Source: JAIBJN01 sp963802795
GTDB lineage: Bacteria > Actinomycetota > Thermoleophilia > Gaiellales > Gaiellaceae
DNA: 64,000 bases
Assembly (NCBI GenBank): GCA_963802795.1
Contig: CAWDJV010000005.1
Location: 1,301,137-1,365,136, forward strand
Direction of reading: 5' to 3'
In this document: one piece after another, positions 34,654 through 43,870 of the stretch
Position numbering within the stretch: position 1 is the stretch's first letter
Layout: each line of letters opens with the position of its first letter
Made by a program: the position numbers and the translations under genes
The notes under the pieces: model-generated
What the model was told of the DNA's origin: nothing
What the model saw: the letters and a program-made list of their open reading frames with translations, nothing else
Database searches by the model: none

Positions 34654-36108
34654 TCAGTCGTCCAGGCTCGTCCATAGCTGGAGGGCGGCGTACGCACGCC
34701 AGGGCCGCCATCGGTGTTGCAGGACGGCGACCGAACCGGGGTCGTCGGGGCGACCCACGGCCTTGAGCGCACGGCGAACGCCGGCGTCGCCATGCGGGAA
34801 CGCGTCGGGATCGTGAAAGCCCCGCATCGCCACGTAGCCCGCAGTCCAGAGTCCGACGCCACGAATCGCACGGAGCTGTGTCAGCGCTTCGGTCGGGTCT
34901 GAGCCGGCGTCGATTCGGACTTCCCCGCCGGCGAGACTTGCTGCCACAGTCTGCAACGCCTCGCGGCGTCGGGCCGGACCGGCAAGCGTCTCCAGGTCGG
35001 CTTCGGCGAGGGCCGCCGCGGTCGGGAAGAGATGTGTCACCGTCCCGAGCGGCTGCTCCAGCGGCGTACCGAACGTCTCGACGAGACGAGCTGTTTGCCT
35101 CCGTGCCGCCCGCAGCGGGATCCCCTGACCGAGCACTGCACGCAGCACAAGCTCGTCGCCGTCGACGCAGCCGGGGACTCGCAGCCCAGGCCGCGCGCGG
35201 ACAAGACAGCCGATCACCTCGTCCCGGCCGAGCGCCTCGGCAATGGCCAGCGGGTCGGCATCGAGGTCGAGCAAGCGCCGGCAGCGTGCAACTGCTGTGG
35301 CGAGGTCGCGAAGATCGTCGAGGCGGAGGACGCAGCGGACGGCTCGCTCTTCCGGGGTGAGCTCGACGACCCCGGTGCCGTGGTCGAGGGTGAACGCTCG
35401 CCGATAGGTGTCGCCGCTGACCTCTTCGAGCCCGGGCACCGCGCGCGCTTCGAGGAATCGAAGTAGGGCGACCCCGTCGAAGGGCTCCCGGCAGCTCAGG
35501 CGGAGGTCGACGACTCCCAGCGGCCGGGGGCTGCCACCTGTCGAACGGCGCCGCATCTCGGACGGGGTGGAGGCGAAAACGTGCCTGATCGTGTCGTTGA
35601 ACTGGCGGACGCTGTGGAACCCGGCCGCAAAGGCGGCATCGGCGAAGGGCATGGCCGTCGACTCGATCAGGAGCCGGGCCGTGTTGGCGCGCTGGGCGCG
35701 CGCGAGTGCGACCGGAGTGGCGCCAACTTGCTCGGCGAGGAGTCGCCGAAGGTGGCGTTCGCTGAAGCCCAATCGCTTGGCGAGCCCGGGGACGCCTTCG
35801 CGGTTGACCGTGCCGTCTGCGATCAAGCGCATGGCACGCGCAACCCTGTCGGCGCGCCAGTTCCACTCGGGTGAGCCGGGCACCGCGTCGGGGCGGCAGC
35901 GCTTGCAGGCGCGGAAGCCGGCCGACTGCGCTGCTGCGGCCGTGGGGTAGAAGCGAACGTTCGCGCGTTTCGGCTGGCGCGCAGGGCAGCTCGGCCGGCA
36001 GTAGAGCCTCGTCGACGTAGCGGCGATGAAGAAGATGCCGTCGTAGCGGGGGTCACGGCTCTCGCTCAGCCGGTAGCAGCTCTCGAAGTCCTCGACGATG
36101 TGGCTCAT
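34654..36108 (-). CDS. Ada-like transcription factor/methyl acceptor fused to AlkA DNA glycosylase
   Basis: A 484-residue intact fusion. The N-terminal Ada zinc domain has Cys37, Cys41, Cys68 and Cys71 (RLYCRPSCPARQP and FRACKRCRPD); Cys37 is the phosphotriester methyl acceptor. An AraC-type HTH follows (100-190, GLAKRLGFSERHLRRLLAEQ). The C-terminal half is AlkA N-domain plus HhH-GPD glycosylase (IRGVGLWTAGYVAMRG), with catalytic Asp in FPHGDAGVR. It couples sensing of methyl damage to base-excision repair of 3-methyladenine. The methyltransferase (Ogt) domain of E. coli Ada is absent. It is divergent from the flavin oxidoreductase gene. Confidence 0.9.
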   Translation of the reverse strand: MSHIVEDFESCYRLSESRDPRYDGIFFIAATSTRLYCRPSCPARQPKRANVRFYPTAAAAQSAGFRACKRCRPDAVPGSPEWNWRADRVARAMRLIADGTVNREGVPGLAKRLGFSERHLRRLLAEQVGATPVALARAQRANTARLLIESTAMPFADAAFAAGFHSVRQFNDTIRHVFASTPSEMRRRSTGGSPRPLGVVDLRLSCREPFDGVALLRFLEARAVPGLEEVSGDTYRRAFTLDHGTGVVELTPEERAVRCVLRLDDLRDLATAVARCRRLLDLDADPLAIAEALGRDEVIGCLVRARPGLRVPGCVDGDELVLRAVLGQGIPLRAARRQTARLVETFGTPLEQPLGTVTHLFPTAAALAEADLETLAGPARRREALQTVAASLAGGEVRIDAGSDPTEALTQLRAIRGVGLWTAGYVAMRGFHDPDAFPHGDAGVRRALKAVGRPDDPGSVAVLQHRWRPWRAYAALQLWTSLDD

Positions 36109-36242
36109 CGTCGCACCTAGTGGCGAGCGTACCAGCGGTTTTCGGCCACAGCGGTAGTCCCGTCACCGAGTTGGCCGAATCCCGCCAGTCACCGCCGAGA
36201 CAAAGGCGTAGCGTCCAGGCGAACGACGAGGAAAGGAACGAC

Positions 36243-37699
36243 ATGACCGAGCCGACCACCATCGACGTCGCCGGACTCGGCGGGGGGCTTGTGAGGGTGA
36301 CATCGGAGCTGCTCGAAGAGCTCGACTCGCGGGTCGATGGTCCTTGCTTCGCGAGCGCGACGCGGGCTGGGACGATGCCGTGCTCGTCTGGAACGGCATG
36401 GTCGCGAAAGTCCCTGCACTCCTCCTCCAGCCGACCTCGGCCGGCGACGTGGCTGCGGCCGTCGGGTTCGTGCGTGAGCAGGGTCTGTCGCTGAGCATCA
36501 AGGGCGGAGGTCACAACATGGCCGGCACCTCGATCGCCCAGGGCGGCCTGACGCTCGACATGTCGCGCATGCGGGACGTCGCCGTCGCCCCGGAGGCGAG
36601 GCTTGCACACGTCGCCGCCGGATGCCTCCTCCAGGACGTCGATCGGGCGACACAGGCGCACGGACTCGCGACTCCGTTGGGCTCGTTCTCCTCGGAGGTC
36701 GGCGTCGCCGGCTTGACGCTCGGCGGCGGGTTGGGCTATCTGACGCGTCGCTTCGGCTGGACGGCGGACAACCTCGAGGAGGTCGAGATCGTCACCGCGG
36801 ACGGTCAGATCTGGACGGCCAGCCGCGACGAGAACGCCGACCTCTTCTGGGCGCTCCGCGGCGGTGGAGGCAATTTCGGCGTAGTCACACGGTTCACGTT
36901 CCGCCTGCACGAGGTCGGCCCGACGATTACCGGCGGCCTCGTCGTCTGGGGTGCCGACCGCGCCGACGACGTGCTCGCAACGTACCGAGACCTCACCGAG
37001 TCGGCACCGCGCGAGTTGACCGCGGCCGTAACCGTGCGTCTCGCACCGCCGGCCCCGTTCCTCCCGGAAGAGTGGCACGGCAGGCCCATCATCGGGCTGC
37101 TCGTCTGCCACAGCGGCGCGGACACCGAGGCCGACCTCGCCTCGATTCGCGCCGTCGGCGACCCGATCGCCGACGTCGTCACCGAGAAGCCCTACGTCGA
37201 CCAGCAGTCGATGTTCGACGGCATGGAGCCAAAGGGGCGGCACTACTACTGGAAGACCGAGTACCTGCCCGCACTTTCGAGTGAGTTCCTCGACGCGTTC
37301 CGCGACAGTGCCTTGAAGGTGACATCCCCGCTGTCGGATTCGATCGTCATCCACCTCGCAGGTGCGCTGAACGAACGGGCCGACGACGACGGGGCTGTCG
37401 GCAACCGCGACGCCCGGTACATGACCGCTTTCGCCGGTCAGTGGCCGGCCGAGGACGCCGATGACGAGCACGTCGCCTGGGTACGGGAGGCGTGGAAGAG
37501 CGTCCGGCCCTTCTCGACGGGAGGCAACTACCTCAACTTCCAGACCGCCGACGAGGACGAGGAGCGTGTCCGGGCGACCTACGGCGCCAACTTCGACCGC
37601 CTCGTCGAGGTCAAGGAGAAGTACGACCCGGAGAACGTGCTCCGCTCGAATCGGAACATCCGTCCTCGAGCTCGGGTCGCGAAGGGAGGGCCGGCGTAA
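36243..37699 (+). pseudogene. FAD-binding berberine-bridge-enzyme-like oxidoreductase, one frameshift
   Basis: About 485 residues. The FAD domain (PCMH-type) has LSIKGGGHNMAGTSIAQGG with a His positioned for covalent FAD attachment, VAGLTLGGGLGYLTRRFGWT, and NADLFWALRGGGGNFGVVTR. The C-terminal BBE segment has GGNYLNFQTADED and KEKYDPENVLRSNRNI. It oxidises sugars or secondary metabolites; the substrate is not known. ATG 36243 gives the N-terminus MTEPTTIDVAG, and a one-base change near 36340 links it to the rest. An upstream GAAAGGAAC precedes the start. Confidence 0.85.
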
Positions 37700-37807
37700 C
37701 CTGCCCCCGGCGTCCGGCGGCTAGCGACGCCCCACGAGGATTCCCCTAGTCCGCTTACGCCGTTGCGCCGACGGCCCTCGAAGAACTTCGGAGCCGCCCC
37801 TGGGATC

Positions 37808-37840
37808 GAGGCGGGCGGACTGAACCAGCCCGCCCGCCTC
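37808..37840. terminator. 11-bp hairpin between convergent genes
   Basis: GAGGCGGGCGG (37808-37818) pairs with CCGCCCGCCTC (37830-37840) around an 11-base loop. It lies between the oxidoreductase (+) and the exported-protein gene (-), so it probably terminates both. Confidence 0.75.
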
Positions 37841-37848
37841 GCTCCAGA

Positions 37849-38421
37849 TCAGCTCAGTGCGGTCACCACGGCTTCGCAGAAGTCGTCGCTCCGCCCGGTG
37901 GAGCCTTTCACCAACTCTTCGGAGAGGACCACGTCGTCGGACGGATCGTTGGGCGTACCCCCGTGGTCGACGAGCAGCTCGATCCGGACCTGACCGGGGT
38001 TCCTGGCGATGGCCTTGCCGTTCTCGCCGTACACCACCGCGTTGCCGGTCGAAAGGATCAGGACCGTCAGGGTGCCGTCGCCGTTGTTAGTCACACGCAA
38101 GTCCTTGTCGATGAACCTCGAGACCGACCTCACGGACTTGCCGTTCTCCACATTCGTGAGTACGTCGGTCTCCCGGATGTGATGCAGGAAGTAGACAAGA
38201 CGATCACGGCGGCGCGGGGCCGCCTGGACGCGAACGTCCACAACGCCTGCGATCTCCACGGTCAGCCCGGCGTCGCAGAAGTTCTCCTCCACGAACTCGA
38301 ACTCGTCGTGGATCGTCTCCCGAAAGGGCGGACCGGCGCTGGCGGCCGCAGCGAGCATGACCGCTGCGGTTGCCCCGAGAGCCAGAAACGCGCCGAGCCG
38401 AAGGGTCCGTGAGCGTCTCAT
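37849..38421 (-). CDS. Small exported protein, related in layout to 29452-30007
   Basis: A 190-residue intact protein. The signal peptide is LGAFLALGATAAVMLAAAAS, with cleavage after ASA. The mature part contains FVEENFCDAGLTVEIAGVVD, a beta-rich middle, KDLRVTNNGDGTLTVLILST, LLVDHGGTPNDPSDD and SDDFCEAVVTAL. Two Cys at similar positions to the other exported protein suggest one disulfide. The function is unknown. It is preceded by the polysaccharide locus on one side and by the convergent oxidoreductase on the other. Confidence 0.7.
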   Translation of the reverse strand: MRRSRTLRLGAFLALGATAAVMLAAAASAGPPFRETIHDEFEFVEENFCDAGLTVEIAGVVDVRVQAAPRRRDRLVYFLHHIRETDVLTNVENGKSVRSVSRFIDKDLRVTNNGDGTLTVLILSTGNAVVYGENGKAIARNPGQVRIELLVDHGGTPNDPSDDVVLSEELVKGSTGRSDDFCEAVVTALS

Positions 38422-38633
38422 CGCGCCCCTCGCCCGGAAGTATCCTGCCGCATGAATCCTCCTTCTCCCCCAGGTAGAGACGCCGGACCGTAGCGCAGAA
38501 GGGCGGAAATCCCAAGCGCCGCCCTCTAAGACGCTACCTTCGTCTAGCTGCCCGCTGGCCGCGGTGTTGCGGCTGCCACCGCTCCCCCCTCAGGCGGGAG
38601 CCCACCCGGCTCTATGACGCTGATCGGACTCTC

Positions 38634-39599
38634 TCAGCGACCGATCGCCGGACGGCTGTCGGGTAACGCAGTGGCTTCACCCAGCCCACCGACTGTTCGC
38701 CGAAGGCCCTCCTCCAGCTCGACCTCCGGGCGCCAGCGAAGGACCTGGCGAGCCCGCGTGATGTCCGGCTGCCGCACGTGTGGATCGTCCACCGGCAAGG
38801 CCGCGAAGACGATCTCGCTTTTCGAGCTCGTCACGCGGATGACGGTCTCGGCCAGCTCGAGCAGGGTCATCTCGTGAGGGTTGCCGAGGTTGACCGGGAG
38901 GTGCTCCTCGCTCTGGGCGAGCAAGCTGAGCCCGCGTATGAGATCGTCGACGTAGCAAAAGGAGCGAGTCTGGGAGCCGTCGCCGAACACCGTGAGCGGC
39001 TCGCCTTCGCTCGCCTGGCGGAGAAACGTCGGGATGGCACGGCCGTCGTGCCGGCGCATCCGCGCTCCGTAGGTGTTGAAGATGCGCGCGATGCAGGTGT
39101 CCACCCCCTGCTGGCGGTGGTACGCCATCGTGAGCGCCTCGGCGTAGCGCTTCGCTTCGTCGTAGACCCCGCGGGGGCCCACCGAGTTCACGTGACCCCA
39201 GTAGGTCTCGGGCTGGGGGTGCACCTGCGGGTCGCCGTACACCTCACTCGTGGACGCGAGCAGGAACCGGGCACGCTTGAACTTGGCGAGCCCGAGCATG
39301 TGGTGCGTCCCGTAGGAGCCCACCTTGAGCGTGTGCAGGGGCAGGCGCTGGTAGTCGATCGGGCTCGCCGGACTGGCGAGGTGGAAGACCACGTCCACGG
39401 GGTCGTCGAGGAAGAGTGGCTCGGTGAGGTCGTGCTGGATGAACCGAAACTCCGAACCGTTCTCGATGTGCTGAATGTTCTCGAGCGAGCCGGTATCGAG
39501 GTTGTCGATACAGACGACCCGATATCCGTCGCGAAGAAGGAAGTCACATAGGTGCGAGCCGAGAAACCCGGCGCCGCCGGTCACTACCGCATACCGCAT
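38634..39599 (-). CDS. uxs: UDP-glucuronate decarboxylase (UDP-xylose synthase) type SDR
   Basis: A 321-residue extended SDR enzyme. The Rossmann motif is TGGAGFLGSHLCDFLL. ASPASPIDYQ is characteristic of UDP-glucuronate decarboxylases, and the catalytic YDEAKRYAE (YxxxK) and FNTYGARMRRHDGRA follow. It would make UDP-xylose from UDP-glucuronate in the cytoplasm for glycan building. The C-terminus ends in a short unusual tail (GEATALPDSRPAIGR). It is the last gene of the minus-strand sugar operon that starts at 45204; the gap to the next upstream gene is 82 bases. Confidence 0.9.
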   Translation of the reverse strand: MRYAVVTGGAGFLGSHLCDFLLRDGYRVVCIDNLDTGSLENIQHIENGSEFRFIQHDLTEPLFLDDPVDVVFHLASPASPIDYQRLPLHTLKVGSYGTHHMLGLAKFKRARFLLASTSEVYGDPQVHPQPETYWGHVNSVGPRGVYDEAKRYAEALTMAYHRQQGVDTCIARIFNTYGARMRRHDGRAIPTFLRQASEGEPLTVFGDGSQTRSFCYVDDLIRGLSLLAQSEEHLPVNLGNPHEMTLLELAETVIRVTSSKSEIVFAALPVDDPHVRQPDITRARQVLRWRPEVELEEGLRRTVGGLGEATALPDSRPAIGR

Positions 39600-39681
39600 G
39601 CCGCGCTCCTATCGATTCTCCCGGGACCTGCTAGACCCGGTAGAGCCTAGCGCCAGGCGTCGTACATTTCTAGAGCCCGGG

Positions 39682-40605
39682 TCAGCTGCCAGGAGGGTTT
39701 GGGACAGATGGTTCCTCGCGCTCGAGCTCGGCGCGGTACCAGTCGACTGTCGAGCGCAACCCCTCGGTGAGTGTCGTTCGAGGCTGCCAGCCGAGGAGGT
39801 CCTTCGTCCGTTCGACGTCGGCGACCCGGACGATCTCGAGTGGACGCTCCGGAAGCGCTCCGAAGTCGGGCTCGACCCCGGTGCCGACCGTCTCGACGAT
39901 TCGTTCGACGATCGCCCTGATCGTGACGAGCTCTCCCGTGCCGATGTCCAGCGACGCGCCGGCGAGATCATCCCTGGAGGACCCTGCGATGAAGGCGTCG
40001 ACCACGTCGTCGACATAGACCCAGTCGACCGGGCGGGTACCACTCGAAAGCTTCGGCCGCGTCGCTTGAAGAAGCGAGGTAATGACGTAGGGGACGAGCT
40101 TCGTGCGATCGTGCTGCCCCGGGCCGTAGACCATGAAAATGCGGAAGTGCACGACCTGAAGGCCGTGCAGCGCGTGAAGCATGCGGGCGAACGAGCCGGC
40201 AGCGAGCTTGGCGGCCGCATACGGCGATGCGGGAACCGGGTCCTCCGCCGTGGGCTCGGGCTCTTCCTGCGACCCCGCAAGGACGACCGAGCATCCGACT
40301 CGAGCAGCGGCCACCAGGACGTTCACGGCCGAGACGAGGTTGTCCCGAAGCGAGGGCAGGACGGCCTCGATCTCTCGCGATCCCGAGACGTACCCGGCGA
40401 GGTGGTAGACGACGTCAGGCCGGATTCGCCCCAAGGTCCTTGCGACGTCGTCGGCATCGCCGAGATCGCTCTGCCACCAGTGCACGGCGTCGTCCTCCTG
40501 CGGGCGCCGCGAGATCGCGTGAACCTCGTCGCCCTCGGTGAGCAGACGCCGGCAGAGTCGTCCTCCGATGAATCCGGAAGCACCGGTGACCAGGGCGCGG
40601 CTCAC
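39682..40605 (-). CDS. NAD-dependent sugar epimerase/dehydratase family protein
   Basis: A 307-residue extended SDR from GTG 40605. It has TGASGFIGGRLCRRLL, HLAGYVSG, the catalytic SPYAAAKLAAG (YxxxK), and RIFMVYGPGQHDRTKLVPYV. It is probably a nucleotide-sugar 4-epimerase, reductase or dehydratase acting on a CDP- or UDP-linked sugar; the sequence does not decide which. It overlaps the upstream gene stop in a GTGA, so it is translationally coupled. It follows the CDP-sugar genes on the same strand, which favours a CDP-6-deoxysugar substrate. Confidence 0.85.
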   Translation of the reverse strand: MSRALVTGASGFIGGRLCRRLLTEGDEVHAISRRPQEDDAVHWWQSDLGDADDVARTLGRIRPDVVYHLAGYVSGSREIEAVLPSLRDNLVSAVNVLVAAARVGCSVVLAGSQEEPEPTAEDPVPASPYAAAKLAAGSFARMLHALHGLQVVHFRIFMVYGPGQHDRTKLVPYVITSLLQATRPKLSSGTRPVDWVYVDDVVDAFIAGSSRDDLAGASLDIGTGELVTIRAIVERIVETVGTGVEPDFGALPERPLEIVRVADVERTKDLLGWQPRTTLTEGLRSTVDWYRAELEREEPSVPNPPGS

Positions 40606-41896
40606 GAAACCTCGGCGAGCAAGCCCGCTTCGAGGAGCGCATCGGACGCGCGGCGAATGTCGGAGAATGCGAGACCGGAACGCTCTGCGATGTCGAGCAG
40701 CGTGTGCGAGCCGTCGGACTGGTTCAAGACCCAGAGGATGGCGAGCTGCTCCGTTCCCGGGTCTGGGCCGCCGAGTCCCCGGTAGAGGCCGCGCTTTCCC
40801 AGTTGTGGCTCACCCTTTGGCGAGAGGTTCCGGTACGTCCGGTCATGCTCGAGGACGTCGAGGATCTCGAGGGCGGCCTGCAGCGCTGCCTCTAGACGAT
40901 CGGCGCTGATCAGGTCGAGGTCGTCGGCCGAGGAGTGGTACTCGGGGAACTCGCCCTCGAGCGAGCGGGTGAGACAGCCGACTGGGATGTCGAAGCCCGG
41001 CGAGTTGAACTGACGCTCGTCCCAGCCCCAGGGAACGAAGTCGAGGATCCGGCCACCGCTCGCTCCCGACGACGTGGGCGCCGGCCCGATCGACCGGCGC
41101 GTCTCCGCGACGACTCCGCTTGTAGGTCAGAGGCGCCGAGTCGCCGACGCAGGCGATCACCAGGCCGCCGACGACGCGCGAGAGCCCGTCCTCGTTGCGC
41201 GCGAGCCATGTGAACGGATCCGATCGTCCCGGGGATGAAGAGCAGCCGGTACGAGTAGCGCCGCGGGAGCTCGGCGAGCGCGACTCCGACCTCCGTGAGC
41301 AAGACGATCCCGGAGACGTTGTCGTTCGCGAGGGACGGGTGGCAGACGTGGGTCGTCAGCACGATCTCATCCTCGCTCTGACCGGGCAGGAAGCACTCGC
41401 CGTACGTCAGTGAGCCGGGGGCCAGCGTGCTGTCGATCACGACCTCGTACGTCCCGTCCTCGAGCGCCTCGAGCTGGTTCCGAGACAGGCAGAACCCCCA
41501 GTTCCGCGTGTAGTACGACGTCCGATAGGGGATCCAGTCGGGACGCTCGGGATGGACGTGGAGGTGCGGGCGCAAACCGTCGAGCGTCATCTTCGACCGC
41601 AAGGGCTCGCTGTAGCTCACGACGTGGAGGTTGGACTCGGCGAAGTCGACGACTCGCCGGCCGTCCGCCGTCGCGATGTAGGCCTCCCGGATGTTCCACT
41701 CGTCCGGCACGGTCCAGTCGAGAACCTGCGTGCCGCTGGGCACCTCGTGAATCTCGAGCGGAATCCGTGCAGCCACCTCTCTCAGCGTCTCGCGGACTCC
41801 GTCACCTGTGATGCTGCGACACAAAGGAAAGACGCGGGAAGCAAGTGCGTGCATGCGCTCCCCGGCCCCCGTGATCGGAACAGCCGGTGACGTCAT
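40602..41896 (-). pseudogene. DUF4910/DUF2172 aminopeptidase-like protein, two frameshifts
   Basis: A rejoined product of about 430 residues. The N-terminus has MHALASRVFPLCRSITGDGV and EVPSGTQVLDWTVPDEWNIR. The zinc-peptidase-like core has VLTTHVCHPSLANDNVSG (metal ligands), CVGDSAPLTYKRSRRGD and DFVPWGWDERQFNSPGFDIP, with EFPEYHSSADDL after it. A C-terminal winged-helix-like tail reads TLLDIAERSGLAFSDIR. Related proteins occur in bacterial surface-polysaccharide clusters; their substrate is not established. Frame changes are near 41210 and 41060. The ATGA overlap at 41893-41896 couples it to the rfbC-like gene. Confidence 0.75.
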
Positions 41897-42435
41897 GACG
41901 CCGCCCCAGCCGCGAAGTCCGGATACGAGCGATCGCGTTCGTTGACGACCAGCACGTCCGCGGGCCAGTCGATGCCGATTGCGGGATCGTTCCAACGCAC
42001 GCCACGACCAGCGTCGGGGGCATAGAACTCGGAGATGAGGTACGCGACCTCAGACTCTTCGGTGAGTGTCAGGAAGCCGTGGGCGCAGCCCTCGGGCACG
42101 TACATGGCGAGACGGTTCTCGGCCGAGAGCTCGGTCCCGACCCACCGGCGGAGCGTGGCGGACTCCGGGCGGAGATCGACCGCGACGTCAAAGATCGAGC
42201 CCGAGGTGCAACGGACGAGCTTCGCCTCCTCGTGCGGCGTCGCCTGATAGTGCATTCCTCGCAACGTGCCGCGTCGCCGATTGTAGGAGATGCTGCACTG
42301 GACGAGACGGCCGTTGAGCCCGCGCCGAGCAAACTCCTTGGTGTCCCACGTGCGTGCGAAGAAGCCCCGCTCGTCCTCGTACCGCTCCGGCTCGACGACC
42401 CAGACGCCTTCGATCGTCGTCTCCCGGAAGATCAT
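41893..42435 (-). CDS. RfbC-like dTDP-4-dehydrorhamnose 3,5-epimerase family protein
   Basis: A 180-residue cupin-fold epimerase. The catalytic His is in GTLRGMHYQ, the active-site region is GCAHGFLTLTEESEVAYL, and GFFARTWDTKEF is the family N-terminal motif. It epimerises C3/C5 of a nucleotide-linked 4-keto-6-deoxyhexose. No RmlA or RmlB is nearby, while a glucose-1-phosphate cytidylyltransferase is two genes away, so the substrate may be CDP- rather than dTDP-linked. ATGA overlaps bind it to both neighbours. I chose ATG 42435 because the upstream in-frame codons have no homology. Confidence 0.85.
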   Translation of the reverse strand: MIFRETTIEGVWVVEPERYEDERGFFARTWDTKEFARRGLNGRLVQCSISYNRRRGTLRGMHYQATPHEEAKLVRCTSGSIFDVAVDLRPESATLRRWVGTELSAENRLAMYVPEGCAHGFLTLTEESEVAYLISEFYAPDAGRGVRWNDPAIGIDWPADVLVVNERDRSYPDFAAGAAS

Positions 42436-43085
42436 CCGACCAGGAGCGTGAGCTTGCGGCACGTGAATGCCTCGGCGTAGCGGCCTGCGGACTCCATCCC
42501 GCGAAGTCGCATGAGGCCGCGAAAGAGCTCGTCGTCGAACCAGTGCTTGCCGTGCTGGCTCGCATAGTGGTCGCGGAGAATGCGGAGCTTCTCCTCGACC
42601 TGGGGCTCCTCGAGCGGGACGAAGACGTTTGGCGAACCAAGATCGCCGTCGTACTTCGGGATCTCGTACTCGAGGATGAGGTGGTTGCGAAACGTGTTCC
42701 AGGTGAGCTCGCAGGCGAGGCGGTGGTCCTGGTGGAGATCGTGGCGGGTGTGGGTGAAGACGAGGTCCGGCCGAACTTCCTTCAACTCCTCGAAGACTTC
42801 CTTGACCTCACCGCCGACGTACGGGAGGAAGCCGTCGCGAAACTCGTGAATCCGAACGTCCGACCCTTCGGCATCCGCGAGAAACGCCTGTGCGCTCGCG
42901 CGCGCCTCCGCGGCGCGATCTCCGGGAGCGGCGAGCACAACCCACGTCAGCGCCAGGCCAGGGCGTGCTCGGCTCAACGCGATCAGCGTCCCCCCGCAGC
43001 CGATCTCGATGTCGTCCGCGTGGCAGCCGATCGCGAGAACCCGCTCGATCGGGCGGGCGAGCGCCTCCAAAGCGAAGCCGAGCAT
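42432..43085 (-). CDS. PIG-L family N-deacetylase
   Basis: A 217-residue zinc deacetylase of the PIG-L/LmbE family. It has AIGCHADDIEIGCGG (catalytic Asp and metal His/Asp) and FTHTRHDLHQDHRLACELTW (third ligand HxxDH). Members remove acetyl groups from N-acetylglucosamine-containing substrates such as mycothiol precursors or nucleotide sugars. In a polysaccharide locus a sugar-linked amide is the likely substrate. The gene overlaps both neighbours by one to four bases. Confidence 0.9.
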   Translation of the reverse strand: MLGFALEALARPIERVLAIGCHADDIEIGCGGTLIALSRARPGLALTWVVLAAPGDRAAEARASAQAFLADAEGSDVRIHEFRDGFLPYVGGEVKEVFEELKEVRPDLVFTHTRHDLHQDHRLACELTWNTFRNHLILEYEIPKYDGDLGSPNVFVPLEEPQVEEKLRILRDHYASQHGKHWFDDELFRGLMRLRGMESAGRYAEAFTCRKLTLLVG

Positions 43086-43870
43086 CAGCCGTCGGGAGTG
43101 CGGTCTCGTCTCCAGGGCGCCCGGCCACTCTCGATGAGAGCGTCGAGCCGCTGCTTGTCCTTGATCGTGTCCATCGGCTCCCAGAAGCCGTCGTGCGGAT
43201 ACGCGAGAAGGTCACCTCGCTCGATCAAGCGGGCGAATGGTTGCTCGACGAGCTCCTCGCCGGGCTCGATCGCGTCCAGGATGTCCCGGCGGAACACGAA
43301 GAACCCACCATTGATCCGCACGTCCGCGTGCGCGAGCTGCTCGATCGCGGTTACCACGCCGTCGCCGTCGGATTGCACGAGGTGGTACTCGAGCCGTGGC
43401 TTCACCGAGATGAAGAGCCCGGTCTTCCCGCTCCGCTCGAGCGTAGCGATCATCTCGTCCAGGGGCGCGTCCGTGACGCCGTCGCCGTAGGTCGCGAGGA
43501 AATAGTCGTCGTCTCCGAGATGCGGGCCGACCCGCCGCAGGCGCTCGCCGATCGAAGACTGGACGCCGGTGTCCACGAAGGTGATCCGCCAGTCGGAGAT
43601 GTCCGAGCCTAGGAGCTCCACGTCGCGTCCGCCGTTCGAGAGCACGAAGTCGTTGGCAAGCGCCTCGTTGTACTTGAGGAAGTAATCCTTGACGACCTCT
43701 GCACGATGTCCGAGACAGAGGATGAAGTCGGTGTGGCCCCAGGACGCGTACCACTTCATGAGGTGCCAGAGGATCGGCTGCGTCCCAACCGCGATCATCG
43801 GCTTTGGAATCCGTTGCGTCGCCTCTCCCATGCGGACGCCCAACCCGCCGCAGAAGATCACGACCTTCAC
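43085..43870 (-). CDS. rfbF: Glucose-1-phosphate cytidylyltransferase
   Basis: A 261-residue nucleotidyltransferase of the RfbF/AscA type, making CDP-glucose from CTP and glucose-1-phosphate. It has FCGGLGVRMGEATQRIPKPM (nucleotide-binding loop with PKPM), LCLGHRAEVVKDYFL, TYGDGVTDAPL (Asp for metal), RINGGFFVFRRDILD and FWEPMDTIKDKQRLDAL. The expected next enzyme, CDP-glucose 4,6-dehydratase, is not in the window. The gene overlaps its neighbours. Confidence 0.92.
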   Translation of the reverse strand: MKVVIFCGGLGVRMGEATQRIPKPMIAVGTQPILWHLMKWYASWGHTDFILCLGHRAEVVKDYFLKYNEALANDFVLSNGGRDVELLGSDISDWRITFVDTGVQSSIGERLRRVGPHLGDDDYFLATYGDGVTDAPLDEMIATLERSGKTGLFISVKPRLEYHLVQSDGDGVVTAIEQLAHADVRINGGFFVFRRDILDAIEPGEELVEQPFARLIERGDLLAYPHDGFWEPMDTIKDKQRLDALIESGRAPWRRDRTPDG

